Assembly (NCBI GenBank): GCA_964486295.1
Contig: CAZAMF010000001.1
Location: forward strand, 1-64,000
DNA: 64,000 nt
Direction of reading: 5' to 3'
Origin: CALBZG01 sp964486295
GTDB lineage: Bacteria; Bacillota; Clostridia; Peptostreptococcales; Anaerovoracaceae
A program made the position numbers and the translations under genes. The stretch's first letter is position 1. Each line of letters begins with the position of its first letter. The notes below the pieces were generated by a model, which searched no databases, was not told where the DNA came from, and worked only from the letters and a program-made list of their open reading frames with translations. This document shows, one piece after another, positions 25,870-34,943 of this stretch.

Positions 25870-26982
25870 TTATTCGGGCATGTATTCAGATTTTGTATCG
25901 ATGGCGATGGTTTTAGAAGTTCCGTCCCAGGCAACGCTGAAGTTGAAAGCCGCTCCAAGATCTCTCAGCTTAAAATAGTTAAAACCGCTGATGTTATAGG
26001 CTGTCAAATTGACTTCACTGCCATCCTTGAAGATTTTCGAAGTAGTCAGGATACAAGGTTTCGTCAAACCGTTGCCTCGCATTAGCTCGCCGCCGACAGG
26101 AGTATACAGGCTGTTCGTTAATAGATTAATCGCATTTTTCGATGCATCCCACGAAACTTCGAATGGCTTCTCGGAATCATTTAAAGCCAGGGCGATATCA
26201 CGGAGCTTAAAGTAATTATTCCCGTTGATATTGTACGCGTCAAATTCCACTACTGCCCCGTTTACAGTTACTTTCGCGGCTGTAGGCAATGCCGTTGCCG
26301 TCTGGACCGGAGTCTGCTGCGCCAGTTCTTTTCGTACGGTTTCGATCCCTGCTTCCACCGCCGCCGGCACTTTGTATTCCAAAATCGCTTTGGTCAATGG
26401 TACTTCACTGGTCATGATATCAATGAGATCCCAGGTGTACACCTTGCCATCTACATTTGTCGCATTGTTATATAATACGGTATAATCCGTGGTGATGGAA
26501 TAAAACATTTCAGCCCCGGAAGCCTGCAAAAAGGCCTTGGCCTGAGCAGCATCCTCCGGAGTGGAGGTTGACATGCCGGATCCGTCCGAATCAGTCTCAA
26601 GGTCCATTTCGATCCGATAAACGCCGTCCCCTTTTTCAATAAAATTGAAGCCTTCATCCGCACTCATCTGCTTCAGGGCCAGATATGCGTTTTCAAAAGA
26701 AGCGACAATCTTCTCGCCTTTGAAAGTGCCGGTATCCTTTTCATAAGTCAGGGGCTCGACTTTTACAGTCATACCCTCATAATTCTGCATATCCGAAAAA
26801 TCTTCCGTCATGACAGCAGTATCTTCCGTGCCCATCAAGTCTTCATTGTAAGCCATCACTACTTCCATGCCGCCGGTATTATCACCGTTGATATTCAAGG
26901 CGACTTTCATGTCCATACAGCCCGTCATTGATAAAATCATAACCGCAATGGCAATGATCGAAAAAACTTTCTTTCTGTTCAT
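25870..26982 (-). CDS. Lipoprotein with two copper-amine-oxidase-like stalk domains
   Basis: A 370-residue exported protein. The signal peptide ends in the lipobox SMTGC (about residue 21), so it should be lipid-anchored. Residues 25-230 form a domain with no family I recognise. The C-terminal part has two stalk-type (PF07833-like) repeats: VNGAVVEFDAYNINGNNYF with KLRDIALAL, and a second with NLTAYNISGFNYFKLRDLG. These are beta domains common in clostridial envelope proteins, with no proven enzymatic role. ATG 26982 has AAAGG nine bases upstream. It converges on cbiO and shares the terminator. Confidence 0.75.
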   Translation of the reverse strand: MNRKKVFSIIAIAVMILSMTGCMDMKVALNINGDNTGGMEVVMAYNEDLMGTEDTAVMTEDFSDMQNYEGMTVKVEPLTYEKDTGTFKGEKIVASFENAYLALKQMSADEGFNFIEKGDGVYRIEMDLETDSDGSGMSTSTPEDAAQAKAFLQASGAEMFYSITTDYTVLYNNATNVDGKVYTWDLIDIMTSEVPLTKAILEYKVPAAVEAGIETVRKELAQQTPVQTATALPTAAKVTVNGAVVEFDAYNINGNNYFKLRDIALALNDSEKPFEVSWDASKNAINLLTNSLYTPVGGELMRGNGLTKPCILTTSKIFKDGSEVNLTAYNISGFNYFKLRDLGAAFNFSVAWDGTSKTIAIDTKSEYMPE

Positions 26983-27118
26983 GGCAGATACCCTTTCTAA
27001 ATTTAGAATAATGAGTTCAGCATAATTTATGGTTATAGTATATATTGCCATTTAAATTTCGTCTATGATTATTTATTATGCTTGTTAATTTTATAACAGA
27101 TGGGTATATATAAAACAG

Positions 27119-27137
27119 TACACGTTCAAAACGTGTA
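27119..27137. promoter_or_regulatory. Inverted repeat upstream of the SDR gene (possible operator)
   Basis: Arms TACACGTT and AACGTGTA with a 3-nt centre (CAA), 30 bp before the SDR start. It looks like a dimeric regulator site, but no regulator is encoded next to it. Confidence 0.4.
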
Positions 27138-27166
27138 TGACAAATATATTATATGGGAGGACGAGA

Positions 27167-27925
27167 ATGTTTAATTTGAAAGGGAAAGTAGTTGTAATTT
27201 CGGGGGCTTCTTCCGGGCTGGGAGTACAGATGGCCAAAGGTTTTGCCGGACAAGGCGCGGATGTTGTCATTACAGCCAGAAGAATGGAGAGACTGGAAGA
27301 GGTGGCAAAAGAGATTCGGGAAATGGGTGCAAAATGCCTGCCTGTCCGCTGTGATGTCACAGATACCGAATCCATCAATGCGGCAGCCGATTTAGTCGAG
27401 AAGGAGTTCGGAAAAGTGGATGTGCTGGTGAACTGTGCCGGATCGGCTAAGAATGCAGGGGTTCTGACCATGACAGATGAAGAATGGGATTTCACCATCG
27501 ACACGGACCTTACCAGTGTGTTCAAGGTAACCAGAGCGTTCGCAAACATCATGAAGAAAAAGAATTACGGAAGGATCATCAATATTGCTTCGATGTATGG
27601 GATGGTTGGAAACACTGCGATTGATACCGTCGCATACCATGCTTCAAAAGGCGGTGTGGTCAACTTCACAAGAGCGGTTGCCGCTGAACTTGCGAGATAC
27701 AATATAACCTGCAATGCGATCTGCCCGGGTTATTTTGCTACCGAGCTCACCATCGATACATTAAAAACAGAGTATTTTACGAACTATATGAAAGCCACCG
27801 TGCCTTTGGGACGTTACGGATATGAAGGGGAATTAAACGCCGGAGCCATATTCCTCGCCAGTGATGAAGCGTCCTACGTTACCGGTGTGATTTTACCGAT
27901 AGATGGCGGTTATACGGCTGTATAA
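27167..27925 (+). CDS. Short-chain dehydrogenase/reductase (SDR)
   Basis: A 252-residue classical SDR. The cofactor loop is SGASSGLG (about 14-21), followed by ITARRMERL, where the two arginines after the second strand suggest NADP(H) preference. The structural NNAG motif reads NCAG, the catalytic Ser is in NIASMYG and the Tyr-x-x-x-Lys pair in YHASKGG. It resembles gluconate 5-dehydrogenase-like or 3-ketoacyl reductase-like members, but the substrate is not determined. ATG 27167 follows GGGAGGACGAGA; a TTG or other earlier codon was not chosen. The gene is monocistronic, with an inverted repeat in front and a terminator behind. Confidence 0.88.
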   Translation: MFNLKGKVVVISGASSGLGVQMAKGFAGQGADVVITARRMERLEEVAKEIREMGAKCLPVRCDVTDTESINAAADLVEKEFGKVDVLVNCAGSAKNAGVLTMTDEEWDFTIDTDLTSVFKVTRAFANIMKKKNYGRIINIASMYGMVGNTAIDTVAYHASKGGVVNFTRAVAAELARYNITCNAICPGYFATELTIDTLKTEYFTNYMKATVPLGRYGYEGELNAGAIFLASDEASYVTGVILPIDGGYTAV

Positions 27926-27968
27926 CAAATCAACAATATAGTTTACTGTACCTGGAACTACAAAAAAT

Positions 27969-28009
27969 AATGCTCTCCGCCTTTGCACAGGCAGGGAGCA
28001 TTCATTTTT
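27969..28009. terminator. Terminator between the SDR gene and the convergent membrane-protein gene
   Basis: Imperfect hairpin with arms AATGCTCTCCGCCT and AGGCAGGGAGCATT, followed by CATTTTTG; an A-tract precedes it, so it may act on both strands. Confidence 0.7.
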
Positions 28010-28031
28010 GCATAAATTGGCCAGTACGGAT

Positions 28032-28667
28032 TTATATTACCAGTGAGCGGATCAGCATGAAAAGAGCTGTGCCCGGCGGCAAAAATACGGCAAGGAACAT
28101 GACAGCAGCCGGGATGTTTGTTATGGCATCGACATTGTTGAAAAACATCGAGTAAGCGAAGGTGCCGGCAATCAAGCCGATTATTCCCAGTAAAATTTTA
28201 ACTTTTTTGTTTGATGAGAGCCTGATCAAAGCAAACATCAGGAGGACACCGACAGCGATCGAAGAGATCATAGTCACGTAGACCGTGTGCACCAGCAGTA
28301 GTGACAGTGACGCGCAAATAATAAATATAAGGACCCAGCCTAAGATCCCAACGATTCTTTTCCGCTTTTCAAAGGTGTCCAACGGTAACGGCTCATAGCT
28401 TTCTATAGGAACTCCTTCATAGGAATCTTTATCTTCGTGGATAAATGGGACTTTGTTTCTACTGGCGTATCCGGCCAGGGCCGCTAAAAAATCTTTGGCA
28501 GATTTTGTTGAGACATTGGCACGGCCGATATGTTTTTCTGTGCCGCTATTAAAAATGTCAATGCTGGTCCTGTTACTGCTTTCAGAATATATAATTTTTC
28601 CTATGTCCTTGAATCTAACCTTAAGCCGGCCCAATTCAATATAATTTTTATTGCATTTTAACTTCAA
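28032..28667 (-). CDS. Membrane protein with PH-like N-terminus, function unknown
   Basis: A 211-residue protein not assigned to a known family. The first 90 residues look like a small soluble beta-rich domain with SNRTSIDIF and FKDIGKIIYSES, similar in style to bacterial PH-type domains. Four or five hydrophobic helices follow from about residue 105 to the end. The start is a TTG with AAAGGAG ten bases upstream; there is no ATG before the first conserved-looking block. It lies alone, convergent with the SDR gene and 42 bp downstream of the next minus-strand gene. Confidence 0.6.
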   Translation of the reverse strand: MKLKCNKNYIELGRLKVRFKDIGKIIYSESSNRTSIDIFNSGTEKHIGRANVSTKSAKDFLAALAGYASRNKVPFIHEDKDSYEGVPIESYEPLPLDTFEKRKRIVGILGWVLIFIICASLSLLLVHTVYVTMISSIAVGVLLMFALIRLSSNKKVKILLGIIGLIAGTFAYSMFFNNVDAITNIPAAVMFLAVFLPPGTALFMLIRSLVI

Positions 28668-28709
28668 GATAATATTGCTCCTTTATCGAATTCGATTATA
28701 CTTCTTTGA

Positions 28710-29351
28710 TTATTCTTTAAAAATATAGTTTTTACCTTCATATTTTTCTATATGGTACAGCAGATGATCAACAAATCTGCGGGCTTCCTTTTCGTCAGCA
28801 TACCAGACATTGGAACCATTGAAACCAAACGAACCGTCCTGGTCACCCTCGCTTTTCGGTGCAGCCCAGATCGGATTGCTTCGTTCCGATTCCGGGATCA
28901 GCAGTACGTCGTCCGCTGAGGCAATGATATTATAAAGCTTGTCTTGCACGGAGCCATCTTCCATATTGATCGGTACAGACTGATAATTACGGAAAACGGT
29001 GGCATTTTTATACCAGCCGATTACGCACAGATCAGTTCCTGGCTTTTCGGAACACCAGATGACCAGCACATTGTCCAGCAGTGCTTCTTCGCTGAAGTGA
29101 CTGCATCCGCTTACTTTTTGTATTTCTGTCTCACCCCAACTTCCGTCAGGCAGGATTTCGGCCTCATAATAGCCGAGTAACAGCTCGCTTTCTGTTTTTC
29201 CGCTTTCATCCATCACTCGGATAGGCAGAAAATTTATTGCTTCAAATCTCTTCTGATTTTCGTTTACAGGTGGGTAAACTGAATTTTCGCTCTCGGCAGC
29301 CATTCCTTGGTAATACTTCATCCATGGGATTTTACAAAATAATATTCTCAT
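28710..29351 (-). CDS. Hypothetical cytoplasmic protein
   Basis: A 213-residue soluble protein I cannot place. It begins MRILFCKIPWMKYYQG and has a central VIWCSEKPGTDLCVIGWYKN segment and a Trp-rich stretch NPIWAAPKSEG. There are no membrane helices, signal peptide or known catalytic motif. The IGWYKNATV pattern is reminiscent of a module sometimes found in restriction-associated proteins, but that is memory of style only and not a call. CAAGGAGGTATCGAAC precedes the ATG, so translation is well supported. It is transcribed divergently from the GNAT gene at 29538. Confidence 0.6.
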   Translation of the reverse strand: MRILFCKIPWMKYYQGMAAESENSVYPPVNENQKRFEAINFLPIRVMDESGKTESELLLGYYEAEILPDGSWGETEIQKVSGCSHFSEEALLDNVLVIWCSEKPGTDLCVIGWYKNATVFRNYQSVPINMEDGSVQDKLYNIIASADDVLLIPESERSNPIWAAPKSEGDQDGSFGFNGSNVWYADEKEARRFVDHLLYHIEKYEGKNYIFKE

Positions 29352-29471
29352 GTTCGATACCTCCTTGGTTCAATATTGTACACTAACAATTTATTTATCG
29401 CTACAGGGCTTTTTGGCCTGCTATATAATATTTCCCGTTAATTTTTTCCGTTCTGTCAGGGCTGAACCGGG

Positions 29472-29500
29472 TTGAAAGAAATTTTTCTTTGGTGTACATT
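29472..29500 (+). promoter_or_regulatory. Promoter of the GNAT gene
   Basis: TTGAAA at 29472-29477 and TACATT at 29495-29500, 17 bp apart, 38 bp before the start codon. Confidence 0.45.
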
Positions 29501-29537
29501 AAAATAAATATTTTGAGAAGAAAGGAGCTGCTGTATT

Positions 29538-29993
29538 ATGGACATCCAACTGATGCCCGCACAAATAGAAGATCTGCCTGCCATCAATAGAATACAGAAG
29601 CTTGCCTTTCGGGATTCCTATGATCAATATGGATTTTGCCCGGCTTTCGAAGCAGAAGATGAACATCTGATAGCTTATTTGGAATGGGCCAGAATTTACA
29701 AAATAGTTCTGGAAGGTCATATCATCGGTTCAGTATTCATATACAAAGCCGAAGAAAACCATTATGAACTGGACAGTATTTCCCTGGCACCGGAATACCA
29801 GAATAACGGCCTTGGCAGCCGGGCCATTTTAATGATTGAAAACAGGCATCCCGATGCGTTACTGTGGACTTTGTCCACTCCGGCCTCCGACGAACGGAAC
29901 CGGCATTATTACGAAAAACTGGGGTTTGCCCCTTTTGATTCAGAGTATATTAATAACGATCTTGTCTTAATTCGCTATAAAAAAGAAAAATAA
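29538..29993 (+). CDS. GNAT-family N-acetyltransferase
   Basis: A 151-residue acetyltransferase. The acetyl-CoA-binding loop is in SLAPEYQNNGLGSRA (about 88-102), and the C-terminal HYYEKLGFAPF block is typical of GNAT enzymes. The substrate is unknown. AAAGGAGCTGCTGTATT precedes the ATG. The gene ends one base before the stop of the convergent pyrophosphatase gene, with no room for a terminator between them, so read-through or antisense effects are possible. Confidence 0.85.
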   Translation: MDIQLMPAQIEDLPAINRIQKLAFRDSYDQYGFCPAFEAEDEHLIAYLEWARIYKIVLEGHIIGSVFIYKAEENHYELDSISLAPEYQNNGLGSRAILMIENRHPDALLWTLSTPASDERNRHYYEKLGFAPFDSEYINNDLVLIRYKKEK

Positions 29994-31625
29994 CTATTCC
30001 AGCGCAGTAGCGATAGCCGGAACGATCTGCTTCTTTCTCGATACGATCCCCGGCAGATAAACACTGTGGCCTTTTGGCTCGAGGCCAAAAGCTTTTCCCA
30101 CCACATCCTTCAGCCTTCCGCAAAAAAATACTTCGGAGCCCTGGTTCATAATATCGGTAACCAGCAGCATTACCAGACCGTAATTCCCGGTTGAGCAGAA
30201 CTTCGCCATGGATTCCAGTATCAGATCCTGGATTTCATCGACGTTTTTAATGTCTATTGTTGTAATTTGCGCTATCCCAACTTTGCCCCTGCTGAATTCA
30301 TATTCTTTAAAATCTTTGGTCAGGAGTTCTTCCGGTGTTTCTCCTTTCAGGGCGGAGCCGGCTCTGAACATTTCCATGGAGAAGGTATCTATATCGATAC
30401 CGGCGATGGAAGCCAGCTTTTCCGCAGTGATCTTATCCAGATAAGTAGAAGTCGGCGACTTGAATTTCAGGGTGTCGGACAGTATGGCTGCGCACATCAG
30501 TCCTGACAACTTCTTAGACGGAGCAAGGCCGGATTCAAAATAAGAATTTGCCACAATGGTGGAGGTGCAGCCAACCGGATCATTTTTAAAAAGGATCGGT
30601 TTTTCTGTCCGTATATCTCCGATCCTGTGATGGTCAATGATCTCCAGGATTTCTGCCTCTTCTATGCCGTCCACTGTTTGGCTCATTTCATTATGATCCA
30701 CCAGGATCACTAGTTTTTTGTTTTGGCCGATGACATGGTAGCGCGAAATGAAACCGATGATCCTCCGGACATTGTCAACCACCGGATAACTCCTGAATCT
30801 TGAATTCATCATGACTTGTTTGATATCTTCAACATAATCATCCGATTCAAAAGTAATAATCCCTTCAGCGGTCATTACATACCCCACAGGAATGCTTTGA
30901 TTGATCAGCCGGGCGATGGTAAACGTGTCGGACGGAGTGGACATCAGGATGCAATTGCTTTTCTTAGCCTGCTCGATAATGGAATCGTCCACTACACTGC
31001 AGCAGGTGAGAATAATGCAGTTGGCGCCCATTTCTATCGATTTGGCAATGTAGTCCTGACGGTTGCCGGTTATGATAATATCTCCGTTTTCAATATACGA
31101 ATCAAGTTGCGAGAATTCTGCCGATAGGATGAGCACTCTCCCCGTTGGATTGAAAATTTCCTGGCTGCCGGTTACGATGGTGGCATTCAGGGTGTCCGCG
31201 ATATTGTGAAGGGATGTGCCGCTGTCCGCAATGATATTATTATCGATGGCATCCATATATTTTTCGGTGATATCTGAAAGGGTGACGATGCCGATCAATT
31301 TATCTTTTTCACCAACAACTGGCAACGCTTTGAGGCCGGTTTTTTTCATAATGCTCCAGGCTCTTTTGATCGGTATGTTCTGAGACAAACCCTGGACGAT
31401 ATCCATATCCAGATCAGAGACCTGTTTCTTTACACTTTCCACCAATTCCGGCGCCTCAACACCAAAATATCCGAGAACAAATTCTGTTTCCTTATTGAGT
31501 TCTCCAAGCCTTCCGGCGACAGCATCGTAACCCAGACGGCATTTAAGCTCTGCATAAGCAACGGCAGAACAAATGGAGTCAGTATCGGGATTTTTATGGC
31601 CGAGCACGTAGATTGTTTTATTCAT
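29994..31625 (-). CDS. Manganese-dependent inorganic pyrophosphatase with CBS and DRTGG domains
   Basis: A 543-residue family II pyrophosphatase of the regulated type. The catalytic DHH domain begins with GHKNPDTDS and is split by an insert of about 230 residues holding a CBS motif, a DRTGG domain and a second CBS motif. It resumes with LVDHNEMSQ and the diagnostic IIDHHRIGD, and ends with a DHHA2 domain. It hydrolyses pyrophosphate with Mn or Co; the CBS pair usually senses adenine nucleotides. In an organism using PPDK, pyrophosphate is also a fuel, so this allosteric control is meaningful. ATG 31625 is preceded by a weak GGAGGGCAAA. Confidence 0.93.
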   Translation of the reverse strand: MNKTIYVLGHKNPDTDSICSAVAYAELKCRLGYDAVAGRLGELNKETEFVLGYFGVEAPELVESVKKQVSDLDMDIVQGLSQNIPIKRAWSIMKKTGLKALPVVGEKDKLIGIVTLSDITEKYMDAIDNNIIADSGTSLHNIADTLNATIVTGSQEIFNPTGRVLILSAEFSQLDSYIENGDIIITGNRQDYIAKSIEMGANCIILTCCSVVDDSIIEQAKKSNCILMSTPSDTFTIARLINQSIPVGYVMTAEGIITFESDDYVEDIKQVMMNSRFRSYPVVDNVRRIIGFISRYHVIGQNKKLVILVDHNEMSQTVDGIEEAEILEIIDHHRIGDIRTEKPILFKNDPVGCTSTIVANSYFESGLAPSKKLSGLMCAAILSDTLKFKSPTSTYLDKITAEKLASIAGIDIDTFSMEMFRAGSALKGETPEELLTKDFKEYEFSRGKVGIAQITTIDIKNVDEIQDLILESMAKFCSTGNYGLVMLLVTDIMNQGSEVFFCGRLKDVVGKAFGLEPKGHSVYLPGIVSRKKQIVPAIATALE

Positions 31626-31779
31626 TTTGCCCTCCGGAAAATGGTTCGGGAAAACAGCGGACTACAGAAAATTATTAATGATCATGTATTGATATTATAG
31701 ACTAATATGGTCCAATTATCAAAAATATAAACTAAGAATATTGAGCGCAGATCAGGGTAAAATACAAATATAACCGTGT

Positions 31780-31808
31780 ACCCCAAAATCGGTGAGAGAA
31801 TTTTCGAA
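31780..31808 (+). promoter_or_regulatory. Probable SigI-dependent promoter of sigI
   Basis: ACCCCAAAA at 31780-31788 and CGAA at 31805-31808, with about 20 bp between the C-run and CGAA. This resembles the ACCCCC / CGAA elements described for SigI promoters of Bacillus and clostridia and would give autoregulation. Match by eye only. Confidence 0.55.
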
Positions 31809-31828
31809 TTTAATTTCGAGAGGTTTAA

Positions 31829-32539
31829 ATGAGAGAAATAGATAAAAAGGCATTACGCTCGCAAAATGACAGCGAATTCCTGGAAGAATTCATAAGAGAA
31901 TACGAAGGGTTTATCATAAAGGCGGCTCGAAAAACCACCGGGAGCTTTATTTCCAAAAGTGATGACCAGTGGTCAGTGAGCCTTTCGGCTTTCCATGAAG
32001 CCATAAAAATGTACTCTTTTGACAAGGGAGCCTTCCTCCCGTTTGCAGAGCTGGTCATCCGGAGAAGGCTTTTTGATTATGTGAGAAAAGAATCCAGGCA
32101 TTTTAATGAACTGTCCATCGAGGAGCTCTCCATAAAAAGAGAAGAAAGCGGAACCACCCGCCCGGAACCGGCATTATCCGAAAAAATGACCTCGCAGGAC
32201 AATCAGGACGTAGTGCTGGAGATCCAGGCGGTTGTTCAGACTTTACAAGAATATGGTTTTTCCTTTTTTGATCTGGCGGCGGTTTCTCCAAAATCGGAAA
32301 AAACAAAAACTGCCTGTGGAATAGCAATAGCCTTTCTTGCCCGGAGTTCGATCTTGGTGGAAGAAATGAGGCGGACGAAAACACTGCCGCTGAAAATAAT
32401 TGAAAAAAATTGTGAGATACCCCGGAAAATCCTTGAGCGGCATCGAAAATATATTATAGCAGGTACAGAGATCATCGCCGGGGATTACCCGATCCTGGCA
32501 GAATATTTCAGCTATGTGAAGAGGGGGAGATCGATTTGA
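31829..32539 (+). CDS. sigI: RNA polymerase sigma factor SigI
   Basis: A 236-residue sigma factor of the sigma-70-like SigI group. Region 2 is seen around DDQWSVSLSAFHEAIKMYSF and LPFAELVIRRRLFDYVRKE, and a C-terminal region 4-like helix-turn-helix around CEIPRKILERHRKYIIAG. SigI is used in heat response in Bacillus and in sensing external polysaccharides in cellulolytic clostridia. Its stop overlaps the rsgI start by 4 bp, the usual sigma/anti-sigma coupling. A SigI-type promoter lies 20 bp upstream, predicting positive autoregulation. Confidence 0.9.
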   Translation: MREIDKKALRSQNDSEFLEEFIREYEGFIIKAARKTTGSFISKSDDQWSVSLSAFHEAIKMYSFDKGAFLPFAELVIRRRLFDYVRKESRHFNELSIEELSIKREESGTTRPEPALSEKMTSQDNQDVVLEIQAVVQTLQEYGFSFFDLAAVSPKSEKTKTACGIAIAFLARSSILVEEMRRTKTLPLKIIEKNCEIPRKILERHRKYIIAGTEIIAGDYPILAEYFSYVKRGRSI

Positions 32540-33384
32540 AAGGAATCATTGTAGAGTTGGAAAAAGACCAAGCCGCAGTTCTGGGGGATGACGGTACCGT
32601 GACCCGCGTAAAAAACAGAGGCTACCGTGTTGGAGAAACCATCCATATTAAAACAAAAAGAACACAGGGCAGAAGAATGGCAACTATGGCGGCAAGTCTT
32701 GTGGCGGTTTTGATGGTTGGAGGCATGTCCACTTGGGCATATGCAACACCTTATTCTTCCGTCAGCCTGGACGGCGATCCATCCATTGTTCTTGATGTGA
32801 ACCGTTTTGATAAAGTTATCAGTTATCAGGTAGATGGGGACGAGGAACTGATCTTGAACGAAGATCTAAAGAACATGAACATCCGCGATGCCGTTGCAGC
32901 TGTCATCAAAAAACTTGAGGAAAATAACGCTACTGAGGAGTATAGCATCAAGGATATCGTTGTAACCGTCTCAAGTAAAAATAATGAAAAAACACACAAA
33001 CTCTTAACATCTCTGGGAAAAGAAGTCTCCGAGGCAGCAGAAGCGGAAGGCTTTGATGAAGTGAATATCGAAGCTGAAGGCACTGGATATGAAATGGTTC
33101 AGAGAGCCAGAGAGTATGCTGATGATAACGATACCGTTATGACACCGGGCAAACTCAACCTGATCACAAAATTATATCCTGATACTGAATTCAAAGATAT
33201 GGACGACGAGGACATCGATGCTTATGCAGAGAAATCCGTCCAAGAAATCATGAAGGAAGTCAAATCGATGAGATCAAATGACGCTGATATGAAAGCAACT
33301 GCCCCGGGACAGGAAGGCAAATTAATGGGACCGGCGACCCAAAAGGGCAACAAGGGCGACAGGGACGAGGAAACAGAAGAATAA
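32536..33384 (+). CDS. rsgI: RsgI-type anti-sigma factor
   Basis: A 282-residue membrane protein. Residues 1-45 are the RsgI N-terminal domain that binds SigI inside the cell. A single transmembrane helix follows near 50-70 (MAASLVAVLMVGGMSTWA). The outside part starts with the family block PSIVLDVNRFDKVISY, the region linked to autoproteolysis in studied RsgIs, and continues as an acidic helical domain with a Lys/Gln/Gly-rich tail. No carbohydrate-binding module is fused, so the signal it senses is unclear. The start is TTG, overlapping the sigI stop, with GAGGGGGAG upstream. Confidence 0.9.
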   Translation: MKGIIVELEKDQAAVLGDDGTVTRVKNRGYRVGETIHIKTKRTQGRRMATMAASLVAVLMVGGMSTWAYATPYSSVSLDGDPSIVLDVNRFDKVISYQVDGDEELILNEDLKNMNIRDAVAAVIKKLEENNATEEYSIKDIVVTVSSKNNEKTHKLLTSLGKEVSEAAEAEGFDEVNIEAEGTGYEMVQRAREYADDNDTVMTPGKLNLITKLYPDTEFKDMDDEDIDAYAEKSVQEIMKEVKSMRSNDADMKATAPGQEGKLMGPATQKGNKGDRDEETEE

Positions 33385-33488
33385 CTCTACAAGTCAACAA
33401 TTGCCATGAAACACAATCTATCTGTGGACACTCAGGTTGTGCGGAGCAAAGATGAAATCGTCCACAATTGGAAAAAGAGGTGAAGAAT

Positions 33489-34733
33489 ATGAATCGCAAA
33501 GGAATAGCTATTTTGGTAACCATCGTCATGATGCTGGCGATGATTCCGGTGGTTGCATTCGCTACAGTAGAAACTATTACACCGACTGCGCCTGCAGATC
33601 CGGTATATCTGAGGAGCAGCACGGCAGAGACTGTACCGGTGACTTTCACGATCGATGTCAGTGACGATACGAATGTTGCAGCCAGAATTTCGTTGATGGA
33701 TGGTAACGACGAAATCAGTTATGCGACACGGACCATTCATCCGGATGATGGATCCTGGTCGGGCACGGTCAATCTGCCGGTCAAGGCCGGCACACCGGAA
33801 GGGGTATATGATATAAAAATCGTACTGACCCAGGGGACAGATATTGAAGATGCAATCTTAGAAGGTATGGTCAGAGTAGATAATACCGCCCCGACGTCGA
33901 CGATTACAGATCCGGATAACATGCAGGAACTGAGCACGGGGGCAGCTGTGGAGATTACAGGAGAGGCCAGTGATGCAGACATTACCGGTACATCGATTGA
34001 CGGATCAGGAATCGCCGGAGTTGCTTTGCAGATCACCGGACCGAGCCATTATTCGAGAACGCTGACTGTGAACGGAAAAGAAGATTGGTCTGCTGATTGG
34101 GATACGCCTTCAACTGCAGGTGCTTATGTGGTTTCTGCAAGAGCCACCGATGAAGCCGGCAATGTTCAGGCTACCGCGACTGCCATCACTGTTTATGTGG
34201 GCATGGAGGCTCCGGATACTTATACTCTCACGATGGCAGCAACTACAGGCGGAACCGCTTCTGCAATCACCGCGGGTCCTTATATCTCCGGATCAGCTGT
34301 CAGCATTTCAGCAACAGCAAACAATGGATATGAATTCACCGGATGGACGGCGTCAGCGGGGAAATTCGCAGATGACCAGGACCCGACCACAACGTTTACA
34401 ATGCCGGATAAAAATGCAACAGTAACCGCTCATTTCGAGCTCAAATCGTCTGAAGATGGTGATGATACTGATGAAGATACCGTAGCCTTTAAGGCGGCAC
34501 CGGCAATTGCGGCTGAGATTCTGAAATATAATAATATTGCCCCGAATGCCAAAAAAGAAAAGGGCGCCAAGGGTGAAAAGGGAATGAATTATATATCAGC
34601 AGTTGCTAAAGAAATGGGGAACGGAGGAGATTTCAGCAAAGGCGATAAATCCGACTATGACGATTATTATGATGCAGTTCTGGAATATCTGACGGATTTG
34701 ACTGATGTTTCGTTGAAGGACCCAAGAGAATAA
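33489..34733 (+). CDS. Secreted Ig-like/InlB-type repeat protein in the sigI operon
   Basis: A 414-residue exported protein. A signal peptide (1 to about 26, ending VAFA) is followed by two Ig-like beta domains (about 30-130 and 135-240). A divergent InlB B-type repeat follows, seen in ATTGGTASAITAGP, GYEFTGW and TMPDKNATVTAHFE (about 245-330). The C-terminal 90 residues are charged and helical (KKEKGAKGEKG, GDFSKGDKSDYDDYYD). No catalytic motif or cell-wall anchor is seen. It follows rsgI by 104 bp and ends before a strong terminator, so it is probably a target or signal partner of SigI/RsgI. ATG 33489 has AGAGGTGAAG upstream. Confidence 0.75.
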   Translation: MNRKGIAILVTIVMMLAMIPVVAFATVETITPTAPADPVYLRSSTAETVPVTFTIDVSDDTNVAARISLMDGNDEISYATRTIHPDDGSWSGTVNLPVKAGTPEGVYDIKIVLTQGTDIEDAILEGMVRVDNTAPTSTITDPDNMQELSTGAAVEITGEASDADITGTSIDGSGIAGVALQITGPSHYSRTLTVNGKEDWSADWDTPSTAGAYVVSARATDEAGNVQATATAITVYVGMEAPDTYTLTMAATTGGTASAITAGPYISGSAVSISATANNGYEFTGWTASAGKFADDQDPTTTFTMPDKNATVTAHFELKSSEDGDDTDEDTVAFKAAPAIAAEILKYNNIAPNAKKEKGAKGEKGMNYISAVAKEMGNGGDFSKGDKSDYDDYYDAVLEYLTDLTDVSLKDPRE

Positions 34734-34764
34734 TATCGAGAGATTAATTAATAGTAGCTCAAAT

Positions 34765-34798
34765 AAAAAACGGACATGAATTTCATGCCCGTTTTTTT
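34765..34798. terminator. Terminator of the sigI operon
   Basis: Hairpin with arms CGGACATGAA and TTTCATGCCCG, preceded by six A and followed by seven T residues; may work on both strands. Confidence 0.85.
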
Positions 34799-34876
34799 GT
34801 GATCTTATGCTTTTTATAATCCGGATTTTAAATGGAATATCTGACAGTGGCCCGGGTATAAAGAAAGTATTAAGAC

Positions 34877-34905
34877 TTGGCTAAAATACTTGCTGTTCCT
34901 ATATA
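34877..34905 (+). promoter_or_regulatory. Promoter candidate of kdpDE
   Basis: TTGGCT at 34877-34882 and TATATA at 34900-34905 with 17 bp spacing, 38 bp before the kdpD start. Confidence 0.4.
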
Positions 34906-34943
34906 AAACGAGTAATATGACTCCCTGAGGTGGTGAGTGTATA

